Made by a program: the position numbers and the translations under genes
DNA from: Gammaproteobacteria bacterium UBA2810
GTDB taxonomy: Bacteria; Pseudomonadota; Gammaproteobacteria; Enterobacterales; Succinivibrionaceae
Direction of reading: 5' to 3'
Length of the DNA: 14,024 nucleotides
Assembly: GCA_002351705.1 (NCBI GenBank)
Contig: DEHC01000013.1
Coordinates: 1-14,024 of the forward strand
Notes under the pieces: model-generated
What the model was told of the DNA's origin: nothing
The model's database searches: none
What the model saw: only the letters and a program-made list of their open reading frames with translations
In this document: piece after piece, positions 7,138-13,979 of the stretch
Position numbering within the stretch: position 1 is the first letter of the stretch
Layout of the letters: each line of letters opens with the position of its first letter

Positions 7138-7701
7138 TCAGGACTTCTCCGGCTTGTCGTCAGAGATGTCGTTCCAGCGGAGATAGCTCTCGAATGTATG
7201 GCTTCCCGCAGTATCGAGCCTTATGACGTTTTCCGTCAGTGAGCGGAGAGGATCCAGGCTGGTGTCCTGGCCGGCCGCGCAGGCGACGATGGTGTCAACG
7301 CAGCCGCGCTTGAGATCGTCAAGCCCGTGCCTTACGTCATCGCAGGGCTCTCCGTCTGTCACAATGAATACGATCGGCTTCCAGTCGCCCTTTTCTGCCG
7401 CGGACGGCATCACGACATCCTCTTCTATGCTGCGCGCGAGAAGCTCGAGGGCCTCGCCTAGCATGGTGCAGCCATGCGGCTCGAAATCAGGGACTGCGAG
7501 ATCCTGCACGCTCGTGAGTGGGACTGCCTCGGATGCATGATCACCGAACGTGATTATGCTTACGAAAACAGTCTCCTTCGCAGACTGGTTTCTTTTAAGG
7601 CATGAGAGAAGAACCTGGACGCCGGTTTTCATTGAGATAATCGGCTCTCCGCGCATCGATCCGGAAACATCGAGCAAAAGATATACAGGCAGTCTTCTCA
7701 T
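7138..7701 (-). CDS. TerY/YegL-type von Willebrand A domain protein
   Basis: First gene of the leftward signalling cluster; 187 residues, a single vWA domain and little else, close to the usual TerY/YegL length of just over 200. The MIDAS metal site is complete: DVSGS (D11, S13, S15), T79 in GCTMLG and D116 in VTDGEPCDD. No signal peptide or membrane segment, so cytoplasmic. It is a clear paralogue of the next gene: both begin MRRLP and both carry an EKGDW.P..F..TDG.P.DDV block. The ATG at 7701 is fixed by GGAGGAGG six bases upstream. A perfect TATAAT lies 19 bases before the start. The family is thought to assemble kinase and phosphatase partners in stress signalling; the exact role here is inferred. 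Confidence 0.92.
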   Translation of the reverse strand: MRRLPVYLLLDVSGSMRGEPIISMKTGVQVLLSCLKRNQSAKETVFVSIITFGDHASEAVPLTSVQDLAVPDFEPHGCTMLGEALELLARSIEEDVVMPSAAEKGDWKPIVFIVTDGEPCDDVRHGLDDLKRGCVDTIVACAAGQDTSLDPLRSLTENVIRLDTAGSHTFESYLRWNDISDDKPEKS

Positions 7702-7719
7702 TGCAATCCTCCTCCGGAG

Positions 7720-7725
7720 ATTATA
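7720..7725 (-). promoter_or_regulatory. -10 element for the vWA/phosphatase/kinase operon
   Basis: A perfect TATAAT on the minus strand ends 18 bases before the first vWA start codon. At 17-base spacing the -35 would be TATGCT, a poor match, so an activator may be needed. The predicted transcript would begin near 7713, just ahead of the GGAGGAGG ribosome site. Confidence 0.5.
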
Positions 7726-7862
7726 CTAATTTCCGGCAGAACAGCATATACGAGAGTTGCAGAATTGGATATCTGATCAAGAAGTTAAGGCGAAAGGCCG
7801 GGCAGAATCCCGGGCCCTGCGGCCACGCGCTTCCGGGAATATGCCCACCGCGCGGAGCCCGG

Positions 7863-7891
7863 TTTATCGGATTCCCCTCAGACGCTATAAT
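7863..7891 (+). promoter_or_regulatory. Promoter for the sap operon, possibly leaderless
   Basis: TATAAT at 7886-7891 is a perfect -10 hexamer. TTTATC at 7863-7868, 17 bases upstream, is a partial -35. The usual start site about seven bases after the -10 falls on or beside the A of the sapA ATG at 7898, and there is no Shine-Dalgarno before that ATG. Confidence 0.5.
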
Positions 7892-7897
7892 TGGGCC

Positions 7898-9535
7898 ATG
7901 GAATCGAAGTCACTCTGCGCAATATTCTGCATGTCCTTAGCCGCAGCCCTCTCTCTGGGCTGCGAGGACAGGCCGTCGCTCCCTGCCGGGGGCGGCCTTT
8001 CCTTCTGCGCCTCCTCGGAGCTCAGGACACCGGCACCCTGGATAGAGGACCTGAACCAAACCAGCGCCTCGGCGGCAGCCAACATGTTCGACCGCCTTAT
8101 AGAGCCTGATCCGGAATCGCCCCACGGATTCAGGCCCTCGCTCGCCGAATCATGGGAGGTAAGCCGTGACGGTCTCGACTACACATTCCATCTGAGGGAC
8201 GGGGTCGAGTTTCACGGCAGCAGGTTCTTCGTGCCGTCCAGGCCGATGGATTCCAGCGACGTCGTCTTCAGCTTCGAGAAGCTCCTCAGAAGCGACAGCC
8301 CCTACTACCTGAACGACCATGAGCTGCTCCGCTTCCCCGTGCAGTCCGGGATGACGGATCTGCTGAAGTCAGTCACCGCTCCCGACCGTAGCACTGTCGT
8401 CTTCAGGCTGCACCGCCCGGACCCCTCATTCCTCAGAATAATCTCATCGGATTTCGCGGTGATCGTCTCGAAGGAATACGCTGATTTCCTGGAAGGCTTC
8501 GGCCGGAACCCGGACTTCTTCAACAGCCATCCAATCGGCACCGGACCGTTCATGTTCGATGAGTTCCGCGGCGGGAAGTACCTCCGTCTCAGAAGCTTCA
8601 GCCATTACTGGAAAGGCGGCGGACGCGGGAATGTCAGGACCCTGGTGTTCGACTTCACCGACATACAGTGGCGCAGGATGATCAAGCTCATGACCAATGA
8701 ATGCCAGGTCATGAACTCCCCTGCGGTATCGGATCTTGAGTTCCTCGGCAAGAACAGGAACACCAGCGTATACCGCAGGGAATTCCTCAACGAGATCCTG
8801 CTGGCCTTCAACACCGACTCGTCAGCGATGCACAACCCGTTCGTGCGCGAGGCCATAATCAGGGCCATCGACCGGAGCGCCGTACAGAAAATCATCTCGT
8901 TCGACGAGGGGCTCGCCGGCGATGACATAATCCCCGAGACAGCATCCGGGCATGACGGCAAAACAGGCCAGGCGGTCTACCCGTTCAGCATCGAGCACGC
9001 AAGGCAGCTCATAACCGCATCCGAGGCGAATCTTCCCCTTGAGCTCACCGTCTGGGCCGACAGGACCAACCTCAACAATGAGTACCGCGACTCGAGGCTC
9101 TACCAGATCCTCCGGCACGAGCTTGCCGAAATCGGCATAAAGCTCAAGATAATCAGGATGAGCCGCAGCGCGATGAGGACCCACCGCGCGAAGGGGCGCT
9201 ATGATCTCGCAATCATCAACGCCCAGTTTCCGCTCAGCGACCCATCGGATGAAATACGCAGGGTTTTCGGCTGCGCCGGCGCGGATGACAACTTCTCGAA
9301 TTTCTGCGACGAGAGGACCAGGCTCGACCTCGAGAAGCTCAGGGCCGAGCCTGACGAGGCGGAGAGGGTCAGGATCTCGCGGGAAATCGGGAGGCGCGCA
9401 GTTGAGGCCATGTCGTTCATCCCTCTCGCCCGCTCGCAGGACACCTACGTCACCCGGAAAAATATCAGCGGGGTGAAAAAGACGCAGAATGAAGGTCTCT
9501 CGTTTCTGAATACGGTCATAGGCAGCGATGATTAG
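7898..9535 (+). CDS. sapA: SapA-like peptide-binding lipoprotein of an ABC transporter
   Basis: Extracytoplasmic solute-binding protein family 5 (DppA/OppA type), closest in pattern and length to SapA (545 versus 547 in E. coli). SapA proteins bind antimicrobial peptides or haem in pathogens. Family features include LAESWEVSRDG, HPIGTGPF followed by DEFRGGKYLRL, LMTNECQVM and ILLAFNT. Residues 1-22 form a signal peptide ending in SLGC, giving a predicted lipid-bearing Cys22; E. coli SapA has an ordinary signal peptide, so membrane anchoring differs. The ATG at 7898 is chosen because it places this signal at the N-terminus. An upstream in-frame ATG at 7841 would bury it. First gene of the operon, overlapping sapB by eight bases. 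The sequence does not show the substrate. Confidence 0.92.
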   Translation: MESKSLCAIFCMSLAAALSLGCEDRPSLPAGGGLSFCASSELRTPAPWIEDLNQTSASAAANMFDRLIEPDPESPHGFRPSLAESWEVSRDGLDYTFHLRDGVEFHGSRFFVPSRPMDSSDVVFSFEKLLRSDSPYYLNDHELLRFPVQSGMTDLLKSVTAPDRSTVVFRLHRPDPSFLRIISSDFAVIVSKEYADFLEGFGRNPDFFNSHPIGTGPFMFDEFRGGKYLRLRSFSHYWKGGGRGNVRTLVFDFTDIQWRRMIKLMTNECQVMNSPAVSDLEFLGKNRNTSVYRREFLNEILLAFNTDSSAMHNPFVREAIIRAIDRSAVQKIISFDEGLAGDDIIPETASGHDGKTGQAVYPFSIEHARQLITASEANLPLELTVWADRTNLNNEYRDSRLYQILRHELAEIGIKLKIIRMSRSAMRTHRAKGRYDLAIINAQFPLSDPSDEIRRVFGCAGADDNFSNFCDERTRLDLEKLRAEPDEAERVRISREIGRRAVEAMSFIPLARSQDTYVTRKNISGVKKTQNEGLSFLNTVIGSDD

Positions 9536-10481
9536 ATTTATCCTGAACAGGCTTGTAACGCTCGCGGGGCTGCTCTTCCTGCTCTCGGTCATTACGTTCT
9601 GGGTCAATGTCAGAATCTACGGCATTGACCTCAAGGGACAGGCGCTTCCCGAGTACGCGAAATACATGCAGAACCTCCTCAGCCTCAATCTCGGCACGTC
9701 TGACATAACCGGGCAGCCGGTCACGGACCTCATCAGCGGGACTCTCCCCTCGACCCTGGGACTCCTCCTGTCGTCATTCATAATCGCCCTCATCACGGGG
9801 ACGGTCTGCGGCTCGACGGCTGCCCTGACCCTGGACAGGAAGACCAGCACGGTCATAACTGATGTCTCGATATTCGTCTCGTCAGTGCCGGTGTTCCTCA
9901 TCTCGGTCTTCCTCATAATCGCCGTCTCGCTCAGCGTGGCCGCGATTCCGTCATCCGACGAGCTCAGCTACTTCTACGATGTGCCGGATATCACCGGCAT
10001 AAAGCTCATAGACATACTGCTCATGGACTCTGACATGAAGGAGGAAATACTCGTCAACTGCCTGCTGCACCTCGTCCTTCCCGCCATAACCATATCGGTC
10101 CTGCCGGCAGCCGAGCTCACGAGGATCACCAGGAACTCCCTCCGGAACGTGATGCGCCAGCACTACATGCAGGCGGCTCTGAGCCGGGGCTGGAGCATTT
10201 TCTACATTGTCCTCTTCCACGGCCTCAGGAACGCACTCCCGGAGATATTCGTCAGGCTGCCGGTGCTCATCAACATCTACTTTACGGCCATCGTGATCGC
10301 CGAGTTCGTCTTCAACTGGCCCGGGACAGGGAACCTCCTCATAACTGCAGCCCAGGACAGGGACAGACCGGTCATCATGGGGATTTTCCTCTTCACCGCG
10401 GCTGTGCTGCTTACCGTGAACTCGGTATTCAGCCTGCTTGCAAGATTCACCAGGCCGGAAATCACGGAGCAGGCAAAATGA
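9528..10481 (+). CDS. sapB: SapB-like ABC transporter permease
   Basis: Inner-membrane permease of the DppB/OppB class, 317 residues (E. coli SapB 321). About six hydrophobic segments are seen, near 9-29, 76-100, 112-140, 178-197, 243-265 and 286-307. The cytoplasmic EAA loop that normally docks the ATPase is recognisable: YMQAALSRG (213-221) ending in NALPE (235-239). SapB-like stretches include PVFLISVFL and LPAITISVLPAAE. Its ATG lies inside the end of sapA (8-base overlap) and its stop overlaps the sapC start as ATGA, so translation is probably coupled. The intact coupling loop contrasts with the damaged ATPases downstream. Confidence 0.95.
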   Translation: MIRFILNRLVTLAGLLFLLSVITFWVNVRIYGIDLKGQALPEYAKYMQNLLSLNLGTSDITGQPVTDLISGTLPSTLGLLLSSFIIALITGTVCGSTAALTLDRKTSTVITDVSIFVSSVPVFLISVFLIIAVSLSVAAIPSSDELSYFYDVPDITGIKLIDILLMDSDMKEEILVNCLLHLVLPAITISVLPAAELTRITRNSLRNVMRQHYMQAALSRGWSIFYIVLFHGLRNALPEIFVRLPVLINIYFTAIVIAEFVFNWPGTGNLLITAAQDRDRPVIMGIFLFTAAVLLTVNSVFSLLARFTRPEITEQAK

Positions 10482-11383
10482 GCAGCAGCACATACGGGCC
10501 GGTACGGCACTCTATCTCCTGCCTGTGGAGGACTTTCAGGAGCAGGCCGCTGTTCCTCGCGGGACTTCTGGGCCTCGTCTGCTACATCATAATAATAGCG
10601 GCAGGCACGCTGTTCATGGGACTTGATCCTTACAGGCAGAACATCTCGGAATACTTCATCCCGCCGTCGCTGAGCTTCAGCTTCGAGACCGGCTTCAACC
10701 GCTTCATCATGGGAACGGATGATTTAGGGCGCGACATCTTCGCGAGGGTCGTGTTCGGCGCCCGCAACACCCTGCTCGCAGCAGGCATCGCCGCCGCGGC
10801 CGCAGCCGCCGCAGGCATTGCCGCCGGGTTCGCCGCGGCAATCTCCGGCAATCCCCTGCTTAATCTCCTCCGGAGGACCATGCTGTTCCTCGCCGCCACG
10901 CCGTCCGTGCTCATAGCAGTGCTCATGACCGCCATCGTCGAGCCTTCCCTCCGGCATGCGTCGGAGGCCGTGGCGCTCTCGCTCCTCCCCGGATTCATCT
11001 CGTCATCATACCGCACGGCAGTGGACGAGCTCAGGAAGAAATACGTCATAGCGCTCAGATCCGACGGCGCCGGCAAAATGTACATAACGTACATACTTTT
11101 CCGCAACACTGCATACATTTTTGCCGGCATGACCGCAAGGGCATTCTCCACTGCCGTCATAGACATCGCCTCCATCTGCTTCCTCGGGCTCGGCGCGCAT
11201 CACGCAACCCCGGAGCTCGGTCTGATGATCTCGGAGGGCATGGCCTTCATCTACCGCGGCAATTACTGGTGCATAATATTCCCCGGGATCGCCATCGTCT
11301 CAGCCGTGCTGATAATCAACATCGTGGGAAGCGCTCTCAAGACCGCTATAAGAAAGGGAGTTTCTGAAAATGCCTCTTCTTGA
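10478..11383 (+). CDS. sapC: SapC-like ABC transporter permease
   Basis: Second inner-membrane permease, DppC/OppC class, 301 residues (E. coli SapC 296). The first membrane segment is at about 25-45. The family signature GTDDLGRD is at 79-86 and the EAA-type loop, YVIALRSDGAG, at 189-199. An unusual alanine-rich membrane segment, with eight alanines in a row, lies at about 101-121. Closely related SapC stretches are VIDIASICFLGLGA and ATPELGLMI. It is expected to pair with SapB as the transmembrane channel. It overlaps sapB by four bases and sapD by fourteen. Confidence 0.95.
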   Translation: MSSSTYGPVRHSISCLWRTFRSRPLFLAGLLGLVCYIIIIAAGTLFMGLDPYRQNISEYFIPPSLSFSFETGFNRFIMGTDDLGRDIFARVVFGARNTLLAAGIAAAAAAAAGIAAGFAAAISGNPLLNLLRRTMLFLAATPSVLIAVLMTAIVEPSLRHASEAVALSLLPGFISSSYRTAVDELRKKYVIALRSDGAGKMYITYILFRNTAYIFAGMTARAFSTAVIDIASICFLGLGAHHATPELGLMISEGMAFIYRGNYWCIIFPGIAIVSAVLIINIVGSALKTAIRKGVSENASS

Positions 11384-12359
11384 TCTGAAGAATCTCTCCA
11401 TCAGCAGGGGCGAGGGAGAGCGGAACAGGATAATCGACAGCGTCAGCCTGACCATAGATCAGGGTGACATCAGGGCTCTCGTGGGCGTGTCGGGCGCTGG
11501 CATGAGCCTCATCATGACGGCGATAGTCGGAATCAGGAGAAGCGGGCTCACCTACAGCGCGGAAAGATACAGGATTGACGGCACTGACGTGCTGAAGCTC
11601 TCCCCTGCGAAAAAGAGAAAGTTCATCGGAAAGAAAATCTTCATCATCTTCCAGGATCCCAGGATGAACCTCGATCCGGCCATGACCATCAGGAGACAGT
11701 TCAGGGAAGTCCTCTCGCTGAGGAACTTCCACGACCGCTGGTACAGGTACCCAGGCTGGAAAAAAAGACGCATGGAGAACCTCCTCATCAGAGTGGGAAT
11801 CAGCAACTACCAGAAGGTTCTCGGCTCGAAGCCCGGGCAGCTCACTGACATAGAGTGCCGCAAGGTCAACATCGCCCTCGCTCTCGCCTACGAGCCAGAG
11901 CTTCTTATCGCTGACGAGCCGCTCTCCGCCATGTCAGTCTCATCGGAGAGCCAGATCCTCTCCCTCCTCGACAGCGTCAACAAGAACGAGCACCTGACCA
12001 TGCTGATAGGGACCAATGACCTGGCGCCCATCGCGAACCTTGCTGGCTCGGTCTCGCTCCTGTACGCCGGACAGATCGTCGAGACCGGGAAAACGCAGGC
12101 AGTCCTCAGCAGCCCGAAGCATCCGTACACCAGGCGCCTCATCAAATCAATGAACGAGATGGGCGGCGCGCTTGATCATGACGAGATGTTCTCCGAGCTC
12201 GGTGGGATCTTCCCGTCCTGGCCGGAGCTCCCGGTCGGCTGCCGGTTCGGCCCGCGCTGCCCCATTGCCGAGAGGATCTGCCTCAGGACGCCTCCTGCGG
12301 TGAAGCTGCCGCAGGGGCATGTCTGGAGATGCCATTTCAGCAAGCCGGACGAGGAATAA
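11370..12359 (+). CDS. sapD: SapD-like ABC ATPase with degenerate nucleotide site
   Basis: 329 residues (E. coli SapD 330), starting MPLLD as SapD does and sharing GWKKRR, LLIADEP and the C-terminal cysteine region CRFGPRCPIAERIC...CHF (C291, C297, C304, C321) of Opp/Dpp-type ATPases. Intact: Q-loop IFQDP (Q95) and Walker B IADEP (D182, E183). Altered: Walker A is GVSGAGMS (39-46), with methionine 45 in place of the invariant lysine (codon ATG at 11502-11504). The signature is LTDIE (158-162), and the switch histidine is asparagine 216 (IGTNDL). ATP hydrolysis is therefore doubtful, although nucleotide binding cannot be excluded. E. coli SapD (TrkE) supports Trk potassium uptake by an ATP-binding role, which could be a relevant alternative. 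AAAGGGAG lies nine bases before the ATG. Confidence 0.95.
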   Translation: MPLLDLKNLSISRGEGERNRIIDSVSLTIDQGDIRALVGVSGAGMSLIMTAIVGIRRSGLTYSAERYRIDGTDVLKLSPAKKRKFIGKKIFIIFQDPRMNLDPAMTIRRQFREVLSLRNFHDRWYRYPGWKKRRMENLLIRVGISNYQKVLGSKPGQLTDIECRKVNIALALAYEPELLIADEPLSAMSVSSESQILSLLDSVNKNEHLTMLIGTNDLAPIANLAGSVSLLYAGQIVETGKTQAVLSSPKHPYTRRLIKSMNEMGGALDHDEMFSELGGIFPSWPELPVGCRFGPRCPIAERICLRTPPAVKLPQGHVWRCHFSKPDEE

Positions 12360-12383
12360 GGTAAACACTAAAGGGGCAGACGG

Positions 12384-13205
12384 GTGAACACTTCAGACCA
12401 GCCGATTCTCAGCGTGAGGCATCTTTCCCTGGAGACGGGCGTGCTGTCGCTTCGCTCGCTGCTGCTTGAGAGGAAGCTCTTCAGGAAAACATCCATCCTG
12501 AAAAACATCAGCTTTGAGCTCGGCCGCGGGGAATGCCTGGTCATAATGGACGACGGCAGAAGCCATCTGCCAGTCCTCATAGAAATCCTCGCAGGGCTAA
12601 GGAAGCAGACCAGCGGCCTCATTCTCTGCAGCGGCAAGGTGCTGACCGCGGACAATCCGAGGAGAAACAGCATCATCAGGCCGATTTTCGCGCGCAGCGA
12701 TAAAACGCTCGAAAACGGCCTCGACATCGGGACAACGCTTGACATACCGCTCCGCTTCTCGACGGAGCTCAGGGCTGACGAGCGGGCCGCAAGGATCAGG
12801 CGCACACTTGAGCTTCTGAGGCTTCCTCCGGACATCGTCGCAGAGCATGCCTGGGATCTCTCGCCGGTCGAGAACATGCGGGTATCGCTTGCGAGGGCCC
12901 TGGTCCTGAAGCCCAGGATACTGGTCTCCAACTCCGCATTCATGGATCTCGCCCCGACAATCAGGGCCGAGATGATGAACATATCGCTGCGCCTCAGGAG
13001 CGAGTATCACATTACCCAGATTTTTGCGGCAAGAAACATCGACATCGCAAGGAAAATCAGCGACAGGATCCTGATCCTTGCCAACGGGGCCGTGGAGGAG
13101 TTCGGAGAAACGGATCAGGTCCTCGGAAACCCGCAGGCGGCAGGCACGAAGAAGATCCTGGAGAACTTCTCGACCAGGTACAGGTACTCCCCGGAGAAGT
13201 CCTGA
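12384..13205 (+). CDS. sapF: SapF-like pseudo-ATPase of the ABC family
   Basis: 273 residues (E. coli SapF 268). It aligns colinearly with SapF: ILKNISFELGRGE (38-50), EILAGLRKQTSG (67-78), LARALVLKPRILVS (169-182), ISDRILILANG (225-235). Every ATPase motif is gone. Walker A reads MDDGRSHLP (55-63, lysine replaced by H61); the Q-loop IFQD reads IFAR (A103); the signature is LSPVE (159-163). Walker B ADE reads SNS (182-184) and the switch histidine is N218. The flanks stay in frame with normal codon use, so this is not a frameshift; it looks like a maintained structural or regulatory subunit. GTG start with AAGGGG eight bases upstream, 24 bases after sapD. Confidence 0.93.
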   Translation: MNTSDQPILSVRHLSLETGVLSLRSLLLERKLFRKTSILKNISFELGRGECLVIMDDGRSHLPVLIEILAGLRKQTSGLILCSGKVLTADNPRRNSIIRPIFARSDKTLENGLDIGTTLDIPLRFSTELRADERAARIRRTLELLRLPPDIVAEHAWDLSPVENMRVSLARALVLKPRILVSNSAFMDLAPTIRAEMMNISLRLRSEYHITQIFAARNIDIARKISDRILILANGAVEEFGETDQVLGNPQAAGTKKILENFSTRYRYSPEKS

Positions 13206-13218
13206 CCGCAGCAGGCAC

Positions 13219-13241
13219 AAAAAAAGGGCTCCGCGGAGCCC
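13219..13241 (-). terminator. Terminator between adk and sapF
   Basis: A perfect 16-bp palindrome GGGCTCCGCGGAGCCC (13226-13241) is followed on the minus strand by seven Ts (13225-13219), ending the adk transcript 26 bases after its stop. On the plus strand the hairpin also lies just after sapF, but only CTCTTCATT follows, so it may stop sapF transcription weakly. Confidence 0.92.
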
Positions 13242-13266
13242 CTCTTCATTGAAATCAGTCTTTGGG

Positions 13267-13911
13267 TCAGCCGAGCTTGGCGGCGAGCTCCTCGCTGATC
13301 TTCTCGACCGGCTGGCAGCCGTCAACCGAGACGAACTTAACCTTGCCGGATTCCGCATCCTTCTTATAGTATGCGACAAGGGGCTCGGTCTGTGAATGGT
13401 AAACCTTGAGGCGGGCGCGGACAGTCTCCTCCTGATCATCAGGACGGATTACCAGGGGCTCGCCGGTAACGTCATCCTTGCCCTCAACCTTCGGGGGATT
13501 GTAGACAACGTGGTAGGTGCGGCCGGAGGCAAGATGGACCCTGCGGCCGGACATGCGCCTTACGATGGAGTCATCAGGAACAACGAGCTCGACGACGAAG
13601 TCAACGTCAATGCCGTTGGTCTTCATGGCGTCAGCCTGGGCGATTGTTCTCGGGAATCCGTCAAGAAGGTAGCCGTTCGCGCAGTCAGGCTGCTTCACGC
13701 GATCCTTGACGAGGCCGATGATGATGTCATCGGAAACCAGGCCGCCCTTGTCCATGATTGCCTTGGCAGCCTTGCCGAGCTCCGTGCCGGCCTTGACTGC
13801 TGCCCTGAGCATGTCGCCGGTGGAAATCTGAGGAATGGAATACTTTTTGGTCAGGAACTGGGACTGAGTTCCCTTTCCTGCACCAGGAGCACCTAACAGA
13901 ATAATCTTCAC
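13267..13911 (-). CDS. adk: Adenylate kinase
   Basis: Interconverts ATP and AMP with two ADP in the cytoplasm; essential energy-balance enzyme. The 214-residue length equals E. coli Adk. P-loop GAPGAGKGT, AMP-site motif ISTGDMLRAAVK, LLDGFPRT, the LID segment beginning GRRVHLASGRTYHV and DDQEETVRARL are all intact. The LID lacks the four-cysteine zinc site, as in gammaproteobacterial enzymes. The GTG at 13911 is chosen because it gives MKIILLGAPG, matching the family N-terminus; a TTG at 13926 would add five residues. It has its own promoter upstream and terminator downstream, and converges on the sap operon. Confidence 0.97.
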   Translation of the reverse strand: MKIILLGAPGAGKGTQSQFLTKKYSIPQISTGDMLRAAVKAGTELGKAAKAIMDKGGLVSDDIIIGLVKDRVKQPDCANGYLLDGFPRTIAQADAMKTNGIDVDFVVELVVPDDSIVRRMSGRRVHLASGRTYHVVYNPPKVEGKDDVTGEPLVIRPDDQEETVRARLKVYHSQTEPLVAYYKKDAESGKVKFVSVDGCQPVEKISEELAAKLG

Positions 13912-13950
13912 TTGCTTTATTCCCAATTATTTACAGAAAACTACTGCAGA

Positions 13951-13979
13951 ATTTTCCGGTAAAAGGAGCCTCTTGTCAA
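13951..13979 (-). promoter_or_regulatory. Predicted adk promoter
   Basis: On the minus strand a perfect TTGACA (13979-13974) lies 17 bases before GAAAAT (13956-13951, four of six matches). The predicted start near 13944 gives a leader of about 33 bases. Confidence 0.6.

Larger units (their letters stand above)
7702..7897. promoter_or_regulatory. Divergent intergenic region between the vWA operon and the sap operon
   Basis: These 196 bases separate the two divergent transcription units and hold the proposed promoters of both. The middle (about 7795-7860) is GC-rich with CCCGGG-type dyads but no clear operator. A plus-strand frame stays open through part of it (from 7757), but the predicted protein there looks unlike SapA and would sit in front of the signal peptide, so I treat it as non-coding. 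Confidence 0.6.

Noticed and set aside
7757..7897. N-terminal extension of sapA from an upstream start
   Set aside because: It would place 47 residues before a clear lipoprotein signal peptide and overlap the predicted promoter.
8822..9607. 261-codon minus-strand frame opposite sapA
   Set aside because: Composition is typical of an antisense shadow and sapA on the other strand is a clear family match.
12534..12590. Frameshift or sequencing error as the cause of the missing SapF Walker A
   Set aside because: Conserved stretches immediately before and after the site are in the same frame, and the other motifs far downstream are also lost.
12597..13439. 280-codon minus-strand frame spanning sapF and adk
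   Set aside because: It crosses the strong adk terminator and lies out of frame within adk; no family resemblance.
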